A stretch of 64,000 bases of DNA. Origin: Scatophagus argus (lineage: Eukaryota > Chordata > Actinopteri > Scatophagidae). Below are positions 23,001-45,717 of the stretch, piece by piece. The position numbers were made by a program, and so were the translations under genes. Location: the NCBI RefSeq assembly GCF_020382885.2, contig NC_058513.1, positions 14,409,641 through 14,473,640 on the forward strand, in the 5' to 3' direction. Positions within the stretch are counted from its first letter, which is position 1; each line of letters starts with the position of its first letter. The notes below the pieces were generated by a model. The model was not told the DNA's origin. It was given only the letters and a program-made list of their open reading frames with translations, and searched no databases.

Positions 23001-26000
23001 GCTTTCTACATGAGTCTAAATTACATATAATAGCTCTAAAACAGAATGAAAAACAAGAAAGCTCTGGAATTACATTTGTTGAAAACTTATTGTGTGCTTA
23101 AGTGGATAATGGCAAATATGAGAAACTATATAGACAGAAGTATTAGGATTTTAATGACATTGCATTTTAAATACACAGACAGCTTTGCAGCTATAACAGC
23201 TTCTACTCTTCTGAGAAGGCTTTCCACGAGATTTTGGAATGTTTCTGTGGGAATTTTTGCCCATTCATGAAGTAGAGCAAGAATATGAATCTGGACAAAA
23301 TGTCCAGGATGGAAATCTCCAGTCCAGTTCACTCCAAAGCTGTTTGATGCTGTTTGAGGTCAGGACTCTTCCCTGGACGTAAGGAGCTGAACCCAACCCC
23401 TGAAAAGCAGCTCCATAAAGAGTTGTGTTTATCTGCTATTTTTATATAGTTTGGTTTATACTCTGTTCAAAATGTTGCAATATGAAAATAAAAAATATAG
23501 AAAAATATTGTATGTACCATGTAACAGGTCTGCCCCATTTCATTCAATTTTGTCCAGCTGTCTTTATTTACTCACATGCTTAAGTGTTCAGAGCGTGCCT
23601 TTGTCAATATTTGATCAGGTTTTTTGGCATTCTTGCATAGTGATCCTCTCCAAAGTGCTGTTGTAAGATTAACTGTTTCTCCTCTATCCCCAAACTCAGC
23701 ATCGTATCGGAGAACGACATGCTACAGAGCATCAGCACGTTTGCCTTCGCTGGCCTCCCTCAGCTCACCACAATGTGAGTGTCTAAAAGTCGCCGCTCTT
23801 GTGACGTTCTTCATCCAACAACAAGTCTATGTGTTTAGTCTTTGTTATGGAACAAGAAGAACTGCAAACTCTGAGAAAGCTCCTCACCCAAACAGCTGAG
23901 GAACAGGCTTTGCAGTGTGTTGGAGACAAAATATGTCAAAGAATAAGAGTGATTTTTGATTACATGTCATATTCTTCATTTATGCTTTTCTGTTTCCTTT
24001 AGCTTCATCTCTGAGAATGCTGCCTTAGAGAATATAGAAGCTTTTGCTTTCTCTGATCTTCCTGAACTTGTTGAAATGTGAGTACGACCGGCAGAATAAC
24101 AGAAGTGTTGAAACCAGGTGATACTAAGCCATATCTACAAATGAGTACGTGACTCTGTGTGTTTCTTTCAGAATTATAACAAAGTCAAAACATCTGAGGT
24201 ACATCCACCCAGATGCATTCAAGACCATTGTGAAACTAAAGTATCTGTGAGTAATCTGTGAGGGTGAAGCGGGGAGAAATACTTTCTTCAGTTTGTATTT
24301 TTCAAACTGATTGTGAGTCCAAAATGGGTCATGGGTGACAGGCCTATTTCTGACATGCCCCCACGCCACCAGGGACATCATTTTTTAATTAGCTTAGATC
24401 CCCTGGAAGAGAAATCAAGTGTCACACTTCATCTCACCATCATTTCAGCCATATAAAAAGTATTTGTTACATAGAAAATCTTTTCAAACCATTTATAAAG
24501 TAAAGTACATCACCAGAAATTCTTCACTGATGCTATAAGTCTGCTAAATGTCCCATTTTTGAGAAGTGGGACACATAAACAGAACACTTAATGTGGAAAA
24601 AATTGAGAAAGATTAATTAAGGTTTTCATTTGCAAACTAGCTCAAGAACATTGTATTTTGACTTTCTGATTTTCTAACAATAAATGTTCACTGTGTAACG
24701 TAAAAAAACTTTTCTCAAACCTTGTTTCAAAAAATTCCTTTTGATGTCCAAAATCGTGCTTTTTAAAAAATATATTTTCAGACTATATCCACTCTCTTGT
24801 AGTGCCACTCAGTTGGTCAGTTGCCAGAGTTTAAGACACCAGCGTCAGCTCTTCTTTATGTTATGTTAGCACGCTAACGTGCTAAACCATGATGCTGAAA
24901 ATGTCAAATAATAACGAAAGGGAGCTTTTGAAATGTTTAATTTCTCTTCCAGCCACCTTAACTTTTCTCTAAATTATCTTGGAAAGCCTTCACTTGTTAA
25001 TTTTCATCTCGGTCAACACAATGAAGGCTACATTGTCTGATTTTGTCACTATGACTCACTGCACAGAGTGTCTGTTGTTCAGCGGTTGCAGTGTGAAAGT
25101 AGTAACATTTGGTACTTAATCTGCACATCACAGGACCATCTCCAACACCGGACTGAGAATTTTCCCAGACTTCACCAAGATCCACTCGACAGCCCATGAC
25201 TTTCTGCTGTAGGTCTCAACACAGCAAAGTATATTCTATAAACAAATGCATGCCGAAACAAACACCCACACACCATTATTCCCACATGCATTTGGGTATA
25301 TATATTGTATGCACACAGTTAAATATGCCCAGAAGAAATCACACCACTAAACATACAGTGCTGCAGTGAAAGCCTATGCACTGAGCAGTCCTCACAGAAC
25401 AGAATATCAGGAATAAAAACCTCCTCTTTTCCAGCCTTCAAGCTGTCACCCATCTGACATTTATCATCTTCAAAAGGGGAGTAGATTAAAGGAGATTGTG
25501 GCATGCATTCCTCATATTTTGCACCTTAATTGTGCTGTATATCTGGTGTTTTTCTATTTTAAGATGCGCTTATATACTCTTCACTGTCTTCTGTACTTGT
25601 TGTTTATCATGTGCTTTTGATCTCTGTGCTGCTTAGTGACCTGCATGAGAACAGCCACATAGAGAGAGTCCCCGCCAATGCTTTCAGAGGCCTCTGCTCT
25701 CAAACCATCACAGAGATGTAAGAGATTCATCACTTTTTTAGAAACATGCGCGCCACCCTCACGCAGCTCTGAGTGGGCATTATGCGCAATGATGAATGTT
25801 CCCTGAAATGCTCCCTGCCCTCTTTCCTGAGTCCTGTGTCTCTCTACTCTCATTTTTCTGCATTTCTAACACTCTCACTGCTTTAAACCTCATTTATTTC
25901 CATTATTTATTTTCCATCGCCTCCATTTTTAAGCTGTAAGTCCTGCTGAAAACCATAAGCAGGTCTGTATATGGGCCTTCTGGATCAGGCTCAGTAAATC

Positions 26001-29000
26001 AGAATGACAAATATTTTTATTTTGCTCATATTTTTTTTTTGCCAGCAATTAGCTTTCTTTTATTAAAAAATGCAAAATCAAACTTCTAACTACAACTACT
26101 ACAACTGCTACTCCTGCTACACAGCTAATGCTTAGTTATTGACCACAATGTGCAAGTGGCTGATCAAAAATGGGGGAAAGTAACCGAGTATATTTGCAAA
26201 GTACAACTGGATGGAGGTGGAACTAAAATCTTTAACTTGAGATACTCTGTTTTAAGCAAAATTCTTTCATATAAATTTTTACTTCAGTAGAAGTATTAGC
26301 ATTAAAGGTGGTTTCACTACTTTATATGGTTTGTCTGTTCATGTAGCTTGCACAGTTTCCCTCAAGGATCAATAAAATTTTATCTCAATCTACAATATTG
26401 TATCATCATTTATTCTTTCGTTATATTTTGCATTATCAAATGATATATGCAAAGTAACTAGCAACTAAAGGTGCCAGATAAGTAGAAGTACAAATCATCA
26501 AAAAATGAAAACACTGTACTTAAGTACCTGAGTAAATGTACTTTGTTACGTTCCTCTACTGCTTTTGTGTCAAGTCTTTACGCTAAGCTAAGCTAAGCTA
26601 ACTGGCTGCCAACTTCTTATTTAACAGACAGCTATGACATTGGTATCAACCCTCATATCCAACCCAAAATGTATTGTAAATGAATGTAAACTATTCCTTT
26701 AAATAACACTTTGAATGCAGCACTTTTAAATGGACACTTTTAATGTATCCAGTTACAAGTATGGATGTTTCCGGGAGAGGAGGGAGAGGTCTCATATAAT
26801 AACATTAAAGCGTACAGTATGTCTGTGTATTACAGCTTCGGAGAACAGAAGGACTGCACACACTAAAATTAGCTTTGATGGATCAGATAAGTTTATTGTC
26901 GGGACTGTTAAGCCACATGACTGTAATTTGGCTTCCCTCTCCAATGACAGACGGCTCACCAGAAATGGCATCAAGGAGGTGGCAAGTGACGCCTTCAACG
27001 GCACAAAGATGCACAGATTGTGAGTCACAGGCAGAGACACAATTGCAAACAGAAGATTTACCAAAAAAAAAAAACCAAAACAACGACAAACGGCTCTCAT
27101 ACTTAATTCCTCTCTCTTTTTCTTTCTCTCGTAGGTTCCTAGGAGGCAACCAGCAGCTTACTCACATCAATCCCAACGCCTTTGTGGGTTCCAGTGAGTT
27201 GGTGGTACTGTAAGCATGACATCCAACAGTAACTCATGCCACATGATTCACCCTCCTCATCGTCACTTATTAAACTCAGGATGTAGGAGAGAGAAGCAAA
27301 CAATGTGTGGGGAGGCTCAGAAATCCTTAGAAACATGCCAGATTTGAGGTAAAAATAAACAGAGAACAGGTGAAGTCATTTACCGGAGAGAGGGAGAGAG
27401 AGTTTTTTCAACCTGTGTGCTCTGCAAACAAAGAGACATCTATTTCTATTGAAGTACTATTCAGAAAAAAAATGTATTTGTTTTTCTTTTGGCTGTCATC
27501 CTGGTAATCACTTGGCAATCAAACAGTAGCTTTTCCCAGGAATTTTCAGTTCAGGAAATTTGACTTTTAGTGTTTGATTCCAAGCAGCATTGGAGTTTTA
27601 CTGACATACTCTTAGTCCAAAGAGATTTTCCCAAAAATAAACCTGATCATTGGTTAAATTCCCATTACATACAGTAAGCAGTGAAGACATCTGTTGAAAA
27701 TTGCCAGGACTCTGAAGATGAAATGACTTTTACTCCTCTGTTGAATACCAACTTGTCTGTATTTCTCTGGGCAGAGACATTTCCCACACAGCCCTCAGCT
27801 CCCTGCCGGACTACATCCTTGGTGGTCTGCAGAAGCTGATCGCAAAGTCCGCCTTCCATCTGAAGGAACTTCCTCCACTGCAGCTCTTCTCCAAACTCCA
27901 CCAAGCCAACCTGACGTACCCATCACACTGCTGTGCCTTCCAAAACATCCACAGGAACAGGTAGAGCATATATTATTATCAAAAGGGATCATAAGTCTTG
28001 ATTTATTCCACTCTCATGTCTGTTTGCCAAATAATATAGCTAAAGTCAGGAGACAGTTATATGAGTTAATATCTCAGCATAAAGACTGGAAACAGGGGGT
28101 AGATAACAAAATATTATATTATAACAAAAATTGCTTACCAGAGCCTTTAACACTCACTACTTAACATATTACAGCTTTTTATTTTATCCTTACAAAAACC
28201 AAAAGGTAAAAACATTTTTACAGCCGTTATTCCTATTCTTGTTTTTTAATTATTTTTTTCCATTTCTTAACTTGTATCATGTAATCGTAGGATATTTAAA
28301 ATTAACTGATAAGATTTAAGCATGAATGACTAACAGGAATGTATATTATAGCAATTATATTATAATTATAGTATTTTTGTTATTAGCATCTCATTATGAA
28401 TCCATTAATGGCATCTACCACCTATAATATTGACAAGGGAACCTTGACCTTGATCAGATACTCATATTAAAACATCTATCAAAAAACTGAATGTTGTATT
28501 TGTAGAAAACTATTTAAAAAAACGATTTGGTGTGTTGCTGGGTGCCAGATCAAGATGGAGCTCCCTGTGCTCCCACCCAAAGGCTCCAGATAACCTGCAC
28601 TTCTACAGGGACCACTGCTCCAACTCTACCTCCATCACTTGTACTCCAACCCAAGACGATTTCAACCCCTGTGAGGACATCATGTCCCCTGTGCCCCTAC
28701 GGGTCCTCATCTGGATTGTCTCCATCCTCGCACTGCTGGGGAACGCAGCGGTTCTTCTGGTCCTGTTAGGTATGAAGTGGGATGCTTGTTTGTTCACACT
28801 GCGCTTCAGGTTTTCAATCAAAGTGCACCTAAACATATTTAGTCAAGTGCTGTAATTGATTACAGATTTGAAGGCTTTAGTTCAGCGTTTCCACTTCGTG
28901 AGACTTTATTGAATGTTCTCTTTACTCTGCTGTTATCTACTCACAGCACATTGTGTTTACAGATTAAACATGGTATTAATAAATAATTAAACCCCTGTCT

Positions 29001-30794
29001 TTTATTCTTTATTTACTTATTTCCTTCCCAGTTTTTTCTTACTTTCCTTCCTGCATCCTGCCCTACCTTTTCCTTTCCTTCCTTTTTTTCTAGTTGCTGC
29101 TTTTCTTCCTATCTTCTTTCCTAAAATCCTTCCTTCTTTCAATTCCTTGCCCATGTCTTTGCTTACATACTTATTTTGTTTCTTATTTACTTCCATTTCT
29201 TTCCCAAAACTGCAAGTGTAAGGTCTTTACATTACAAAAAGCTTTATTCCTTTTTACATTAAATATGGACTTGAGCACCGTTATGCTGTAATAATTTGGG
29301 GCGACAAGACTAACTGTCTTTTTTCTTTTCTTACTTTCTTCTTTTTGTTTTTCAGGCAGCCGCTCCAAACTGACCGTCCCCCGTTTCCTCATGTGCCACT
29401 TGGCCTTTTCTGACCTCTGCATGGGCATCTACCTAGTAGTCATAGCAACTGTAGACATGCTCACTCGTGGTCGGTACTACAACCACGCCATAGACTGGCA
29501 GACGGGCCTGGGCTGCAGCGCTGCAGGCTTCTTCACGGTGTGCATACATGCACTGACTCCTTTGCCTACATATGATATCCCTACATAACTGACAACGCTC
29601 ATAAATATTCATGTTTGAAAAGCAATTTGTGTGTGAATTGCAGGTGTTTGCCAGTGAACTGTCAGTGTTCACACTAACAGCAATCACCCTGGAGCGCTGG
29701 CACACCATCACACATGCTCTGCGGCTCGACCGTAAGCTTCGTCTGCGACATGCGTGTATTGTCATGACAGCAGGGTGGATTTTCTCCTCCCTTTCTGCTT
29801 TGTTACCCACACTTGGGGTCAGCAGCTACAGCAAGGTTGGTGCTTCAAGCTCCATTCTTCAGTTTGTTACTACAGTTTACTGTATGTTCCATTTAGAACA
29901 TGGTCCAAGTAATTGGGGATGCAACATGGTGCATGAACTCATACTCCATGAAATATGTGTTATTCTGCTAAAAAAAAACATTAGGCAAAATGCAATGCAA
30001 TGTAATGTTACATGGTACAACATATACAGCTGGAAGTAATTTTTATTAGCTATTATCATAATGATTTTCGCAATTAGTCTTTTAACCTTTGGTCCATACA
30101 ACATAAAATTCTACATAAAACACTTTGAAATGCATGTGAAATCTTTCTAAAAGTCCTTGCAAGTCCCTCTTGGTGCATGTCCATTTTTCTGTGAAAAATT
30201 AAGTAACCCGTTCAGAGTCTTTCAGTTGGAAACCTTCTGTAACTGTTTGTGCTGCAGGTGAGTATCTGTCTTCCCATGGACGTGGAGTCTCTGGTGTCTC
30301 AGGTCTATGTGGTCTCTCTACTCCTCCTCAACATCCTGGCCTTCTTCTGCGTGTGCTGCTGTTACCTCAGCATCTACCTCACCGTCCGCAACCCCTCGTC
30401 AGCGCCGGCCCACGCCGACACCCGCGTGGCCCAACGCATGGCCGTCCTCATCTTTACCGACTTCCTGTGCATGGCTCCCATATCCTTCTTTGCCATCTCA
30501 GCCGCCCTCAAGCGTCCTCTCATCACCATCTCAGATGCCAAACTCCTGCTGGTCCTCTTCTACCCGATCAACTCCTGCTCCAACCCCTTCCTGTATGCCT
30601 TTTTCACCCGCACCTTCAGGCGAGATTTCTTTCTCCTTGCAGCTCGCTTTGGCCTGTTTAAGACCCGAGCACAGATTTACCGGACAGAGAGTTCCTCATG
30701 TCAGCAGCCGGCATGGACCTCTCCTAAGGGCAGCCATGTGATGCTGTACTCCTTGGCCAATACGCTGAGTGTCGATGGGAAACATGAGTACTGA
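20075..30794 (+). CDS. fshr: Follicle-stimulating hormone receptor (glycoprotein-hormone GPCR)
   Basis: Gs-coupled gonadal receptor for FSH. Fourteen exons: 20075-20277, 22639-22710, 23700-23774, 24003-24077, 24172-24246, 25134-25208, 25637-25717, 26951-27019, 27135-27209, 27775-27960, 28549-28769, 29356-29537, 29644-29835 and 30258-30794. They join to 705 residues. Residues 1 to about 25 are a Met-rich signal peptide, followed by a cysteine N-cap (ICDQLSFG), then LRRs, mostly one per 69-81-nt exon. The hinge starts at the TYPSHCCAF motif and ends in FNPCEDIM (about 367-374); the seven-helix domain runs to the C-tail. GPCR marks: LERW after helix 3, [17 protein letters not shown] in helix 6, NPFLYAFF in helix 7. 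The tail segment [10 protein letters not shown] and VSICLPMD in the second extracellular loop match FSHR rather than LHCGR. Oddities: an extra LRR exon, three introns inside the hinge/transmembrane region that mammals encode in one exon, and a short hinge. An in-frame ATG at 20024 would add 17 polar residues before the signal peptide; I prefer 20075. Confidence 0.93.
20278..22638 (+). other. fshr: fshr intron 1 (2.4 kb)
   Basis: No exon was recognised. At about 21725-21870 there is a reverse-oriented fragment of the dispersed 'TTAGCTTAGC' repeat (GCTGAGCTAAGTTAGCCAGC, then a segment like the repeat head). The rest is AT-rich and unremarkable. Confidence 0.6.
23123..23400 (+). repeat. Dispersed teleost repeat in fshr intron 2
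   Basis: The stretch AGCTTTGCAGCTATAACAGC ... GGCTTTCCACGAGATTTTGG ... GGGAATTTTTGCCCATTCAT is shared with a second copy at about 41820-42000 in fbxo11 intron 9. That copy also has the usual head TATGGACAAAGGTATTGGGA. It is a familiar multi-copy fish repeat, probably a non-autonomous DNA transposon; the class is inferred. Confidence 0.65.
26155..26705 (-). repeat. Cluster of dispersed repeat fragments in fshr intron 7
   Basis: Three pieces are seen. About 26155-26580 resembles the common fish repeat made of 'agtaaatgtactttgtta' type sequence, interrupted by a LINE/SINE-like 3' tail (TTTCCCTCAAGGATCAATAA, about 26355-26390). About 26575-26700 is a minus-strand fragment of the 'TTAGCTTAGC' family (GCTAAGCTAAGCTAAGCTAA). 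Borders are approximate. Confidence 0.5.
28050..28240 (+). repeat. 'TTAGCTTAGCATAAAGACTGG' family fragment in fshr intron 10
   Basis: CTCAGCATAAAGACTGGAAA followed by CAGGGGG, and later CCTTACAAAAACCAAAAGGT, match the family order seen in copy 1. It lies between exons 10 and 11. Confidence 0.55.
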
Positions 30795-33700
30795 CTGTCA
30801 TTTAAAAAGAGATGAAGACGTTTTACCGGATTGTGATCAGGAGGTCTCCTCACAGAAGTCCTCTTATGTCTATGGGGATGGCCAGAATCTAATTCATGAA
30901 CATCTCGTAATGTTGTAAGAAACTTTGGTGCACTGAGAGATGTACTCTGTAGAAACAGTGTCATAGAAATTCAAGTAAATATGGTACAGAACAGCTGAAA
31001 ATACTAGATTAAATAGATTAAATAGCTGTCCTGGATAACTCCTTGTGTTTGTTTTACGTTTATTGGAATACCGGATGGGTGGAGTTTACTGCGTCATAAC
31101 AACAGAGTTCAAATGTGAAAGAGGGAAGAGTAGAAGAAGGGTAATGCATCTTCTCACGTACAAAGTACATGCCATCCTTCTGGTGTCCCAAGATGATGAA
31201 ACAAACTGAAGTAATTTTATGTTCGACTCTTAGGGTATCAGTGTATGAACATCAAGAAATCAACATTCATTTAACATTCAACGTCATGACTGATTGATAT
31301 TCATTAAGAAGCACACCGCAGGGACCTACTGATTAATAATCTCCTCATACACTCCGTCTGCCGTAGCTCTCCATGCCTCCACATCCCTTTTCCCCTTCAG
31401 TTTATCTTTTTTTTTTTTTTTTAAGAAAATCTTGTAATTATCTTTGTTATGCAATTATGTTTGTGAGTGAAAATGTTGTTAAGTGCCTCTTTTTACATAT
31501 ATCTGTGTGGGGTCTTATTAACAAAACATATATTTTTGATGATTTGTTTCATGTCATTCGTAAATTTATTATATCCTCTCTGTTTGATCTGCATGGTGCA
31601 CAAGCGTATGAGGAGCAGTAAAAAAAAAAAAAAGCTAAAAAGTCATGCGCTAAAATGAACTGTCTTTATCTAGAAATGCTGTCCTTCGGAGCATCCAAAG
31701 CTTTCAAGGACAAAGTGACCCTACCAACCTCTGCTCTGTGTGCCAGGATGGGTGGGTGGATCTGGGAGGGGGAGACTACACAGCTGCTCTTTCTGCTTAT
31801 TACAGGAGGATGGATATGGCTGCTAGATAAGACACACACACACACTCAGAAGCAAGCAACCCAGAATTTCAAGGCTGCAGCTGCAAGAAGGAATCCTGAG
31901 TCCATCTCATTGATATGGACACACTGCCTCCTACATGCCAACACTGAATGTGTGCATGCATTTATACTCTTAAACCACCAGGTGATGCTACTAATGAATG
32001 ATGCTGTGCTTAAACTCATCCACTCACCAGCAGCGGTGGCATGTAACCGTACAGCACAAACTTGAGATGTTTTACTCAGGTATTTCGTTTAATTCAGCTT
32101 CATATTTCTACTCCACTACAGCTAGGAGGCACATGTTGTACTTTTACTTCACTACATTTGTCTGACAGCTTTAGTTATTAGTCACTTTTCAGACTACATT
32201 TTTTCGTACCTTTCATGTTCAGTGCATCTCCAAACCTGGTGATTTTGAATTGTCATTTTTCTGGTTAACAGAAAGGTTAAGAAGTTTCCTTTATGCGGTG
32301 AGCGAATAGAGGCAACGACAAAATAACCACTATTCTCTGTCTAGTGACATTCTTTTCTAACATGTCTTATAAAATAATTTGCAGCAAATCAGAGACATCA
32401 AACTATCACTGTTTTATATATTAAAAAAGACTGTATGCTGTCTGAGAAAGGCTGACTTTAAGTTTAGACTAATACAATCTCGTTAGGTCTTGTTTTGCAG
32501 TCTAAAAACTCCTTGTCCTCACTTTTTCTTGCAGACAACAGTACATGCAGTTCAGACAATCCTTTAAGACTCTAGACAGAGCAGCACTCTGAAATAATGT
32601 GACACACTGAGGCAGATTTTTACCCCCGTCTGTGCCATTGTTGCTCTCAAAGGTGTTTTCGTAAAGCAGCATCTCCTGGCATCCAATCTAATGAATTAGA
32701 TTTAGCAAAATTTCAGTGGATGGTATACAACAAGCAATCAATCTCATAGACTCAACTACTGAAAGTCTAGTTGGCTTGTTCCTTTTTTATAAAAAAAAGT
32801 TTTGAAGAAACAACAACAATTATTTATTTGTGGGACTAATAAAGGATTATCTTTAAAAAGTGATAACATCCCCAAACACAATGTTAAAAATGACAGAATT
32901 TAATCTATTTGAGAACAACCCAGTATAGGAACTGTTGTGTTAAAATGAGTTTAACTTTATTTTTTTTTCCTCCAAGGCACTAAAAATATGATCACCCTCA
33001 AACTAATAACCACTGATTACTAAAAACGCTTATTCTTTTATATGCTTTTGTTGTTTGTTGAGCTCTTATATGCAGAATACAGAAGAAGAACACAATTGAA
33101 GTCCAAATAAAACCTTGGAACAATGTGACAAAACAGTCTCAGTGTAATGTTGTGCCTTTCAATACTTTGAGATCATAACCTAATCGTTTGCAGCCAAACA
33201 ATGCCCTCTGGTGGTCCAATTACATAAAATATTACTCATTGACCAAACATGATTATTAAAGTGATACTAAACACAAAATTTATCATTTAAGACTCAAAAT
33301 TTACCTCCCACAAATTTTTTGTGGGATTGTGGGCCAGTTTGAGTTTAATCTTGTCATGTGATTTAAAATGGATACAAATAACAGTGCAACTAAAATAGCT
33401 ATAGACTGCATCAATGTTTAATTAAAATTAATTAATACCTTGATACATTTTGCATTTAATCAGAAATTATTTCAGTTTGTATTTAAATTGTGGATTTAAA
33501 AACTAAAAGTGACAAGAGGATAATTACATTTCAGATGTTTTCTAATTATTCTGTATTTAAATAATCAAATAAATTATCAAAATGAATCCAACTAAAGAGG
33601 AATTTTACATTTTATACATATATACATATATATAGGGCGATAGATAGATATGTGTGTGTGTGTGCGTGTGTGTGTGTATAAGAAATGTCAATTCAGAATT

Positions 33701-34000
33701 AAATAGAAGGGCAAATAGATAAATCCAAAATCCGAGGTTATGCTCTTTGTTCACTATTAAGTGGCCGTGCTTCTTGACCCATGTGCGACATTAAAGCCTA
33801 TTCCCAGTTAATAAGCCACACTGTTGCAAAATACTCTAACATGAAACACAGTCTTTATGTAACTGTGACAATGGGGGGTAGGGGTGTAAAATGTACATTA
33901 TTTTGGTGACTGTAGAGTCCATTGGTGTGCGGGTGCATTGATCAAATCGCCGCTTGACCGATCCCGAACCCCAACAGAGAGGTTTGTCGAGTCGTCTGAT
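30795..34000. other. fshr 3' flank and intergenic DNA up to the fbxo11 promoter
   Basis: No exon was recognised. Possible fshr poly(A) signals are AATAAA at 32838-32843 and 33106-33111; neither is decisive. A fragment of the 'agtactttgtta' type repeat lies at about 32055-32240 (CTACTCCACTACAGC ... TCTGACAGCTTTAGTTATTA). A TG repeat lies at about 33651-33677. The open frame at 31655-32065 has no recognisable family signature. Confidence 0.55.
32055..32240 (+). repeat. Dispersed fish repeat fragment
   Basis: TTTCTACTCCACTACA, GTACTTTTACTTCACTACAT and TCTGACAGCTTTAGTTATTA follow the order of a well-known multi-copy teleost repeat. Related, more diverged sequence lies in fshr intron 7. Class unassigned. 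Confidence 0.55.
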
Positions 34001-34343
34001 ACGTAGCTCCTGGTTGGTCGCTGCAGGGGAAGCTTATGAAACGCAAGATATGATTGGTCGAAAGGAGACTCTGCTCTTTTTTTCTCGCGATTGTTTCCCG
34101 TGTGGGTTAATGGCTCCTCCTGCTACAGATTGAGACGGAGCTGGCACCGAGCAGCGATACGGGGGGAGCTGTAACACCACGGAGAAAAAAGCGATTACAC
34201 CCCAAATACCAGCGGGTTTTTGATCGCAATTGTTTGGGTGTAGCTGGGAAAAAGACTGTCCGGGTGGTAGTTTGGGTTGAGGGCTAAATTTAGACGCAGC
34301 CGGTCGAGGATAGCTGTCTATTTTTCAACAATCAACTCCGCAG
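33900..34343 (+). promoter_or_regulatory. fbxo11: fbxo11 CpG-rich TATA-less promoter and 5'UTR
   Basis: The base composition changes from AT-rich to CpG-rich before the first exon. TCTCGCGA at 34083-34090 is the core of a palindromic motif typical of housekeeping vertebrate promoters. An inverted CCAAT box (ATTGG) stands at 34053-34057. No TATA box is seen. The transcription start is inferred to lie between about 34090 and 34200. Confidence 0.6.

Positions 34344-45717
<11,374 letters not shown>

Noticed and set aside
20075..30794. Assignment as lhcgr or tshr
   Set aside because: The C-tail [18 protein letters not shown] and [12 protein letters not shown] fit FSHR better, and the gene directly follows nrxn1 as FSHR does in other vertebrates.
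31655..32065. 136-codon open frame between fshr and fbxo11
   Set aside because: No recognisable domain; it runs through a CA repeat into a dispersed repeat fragment and lacks splice or promoter support.
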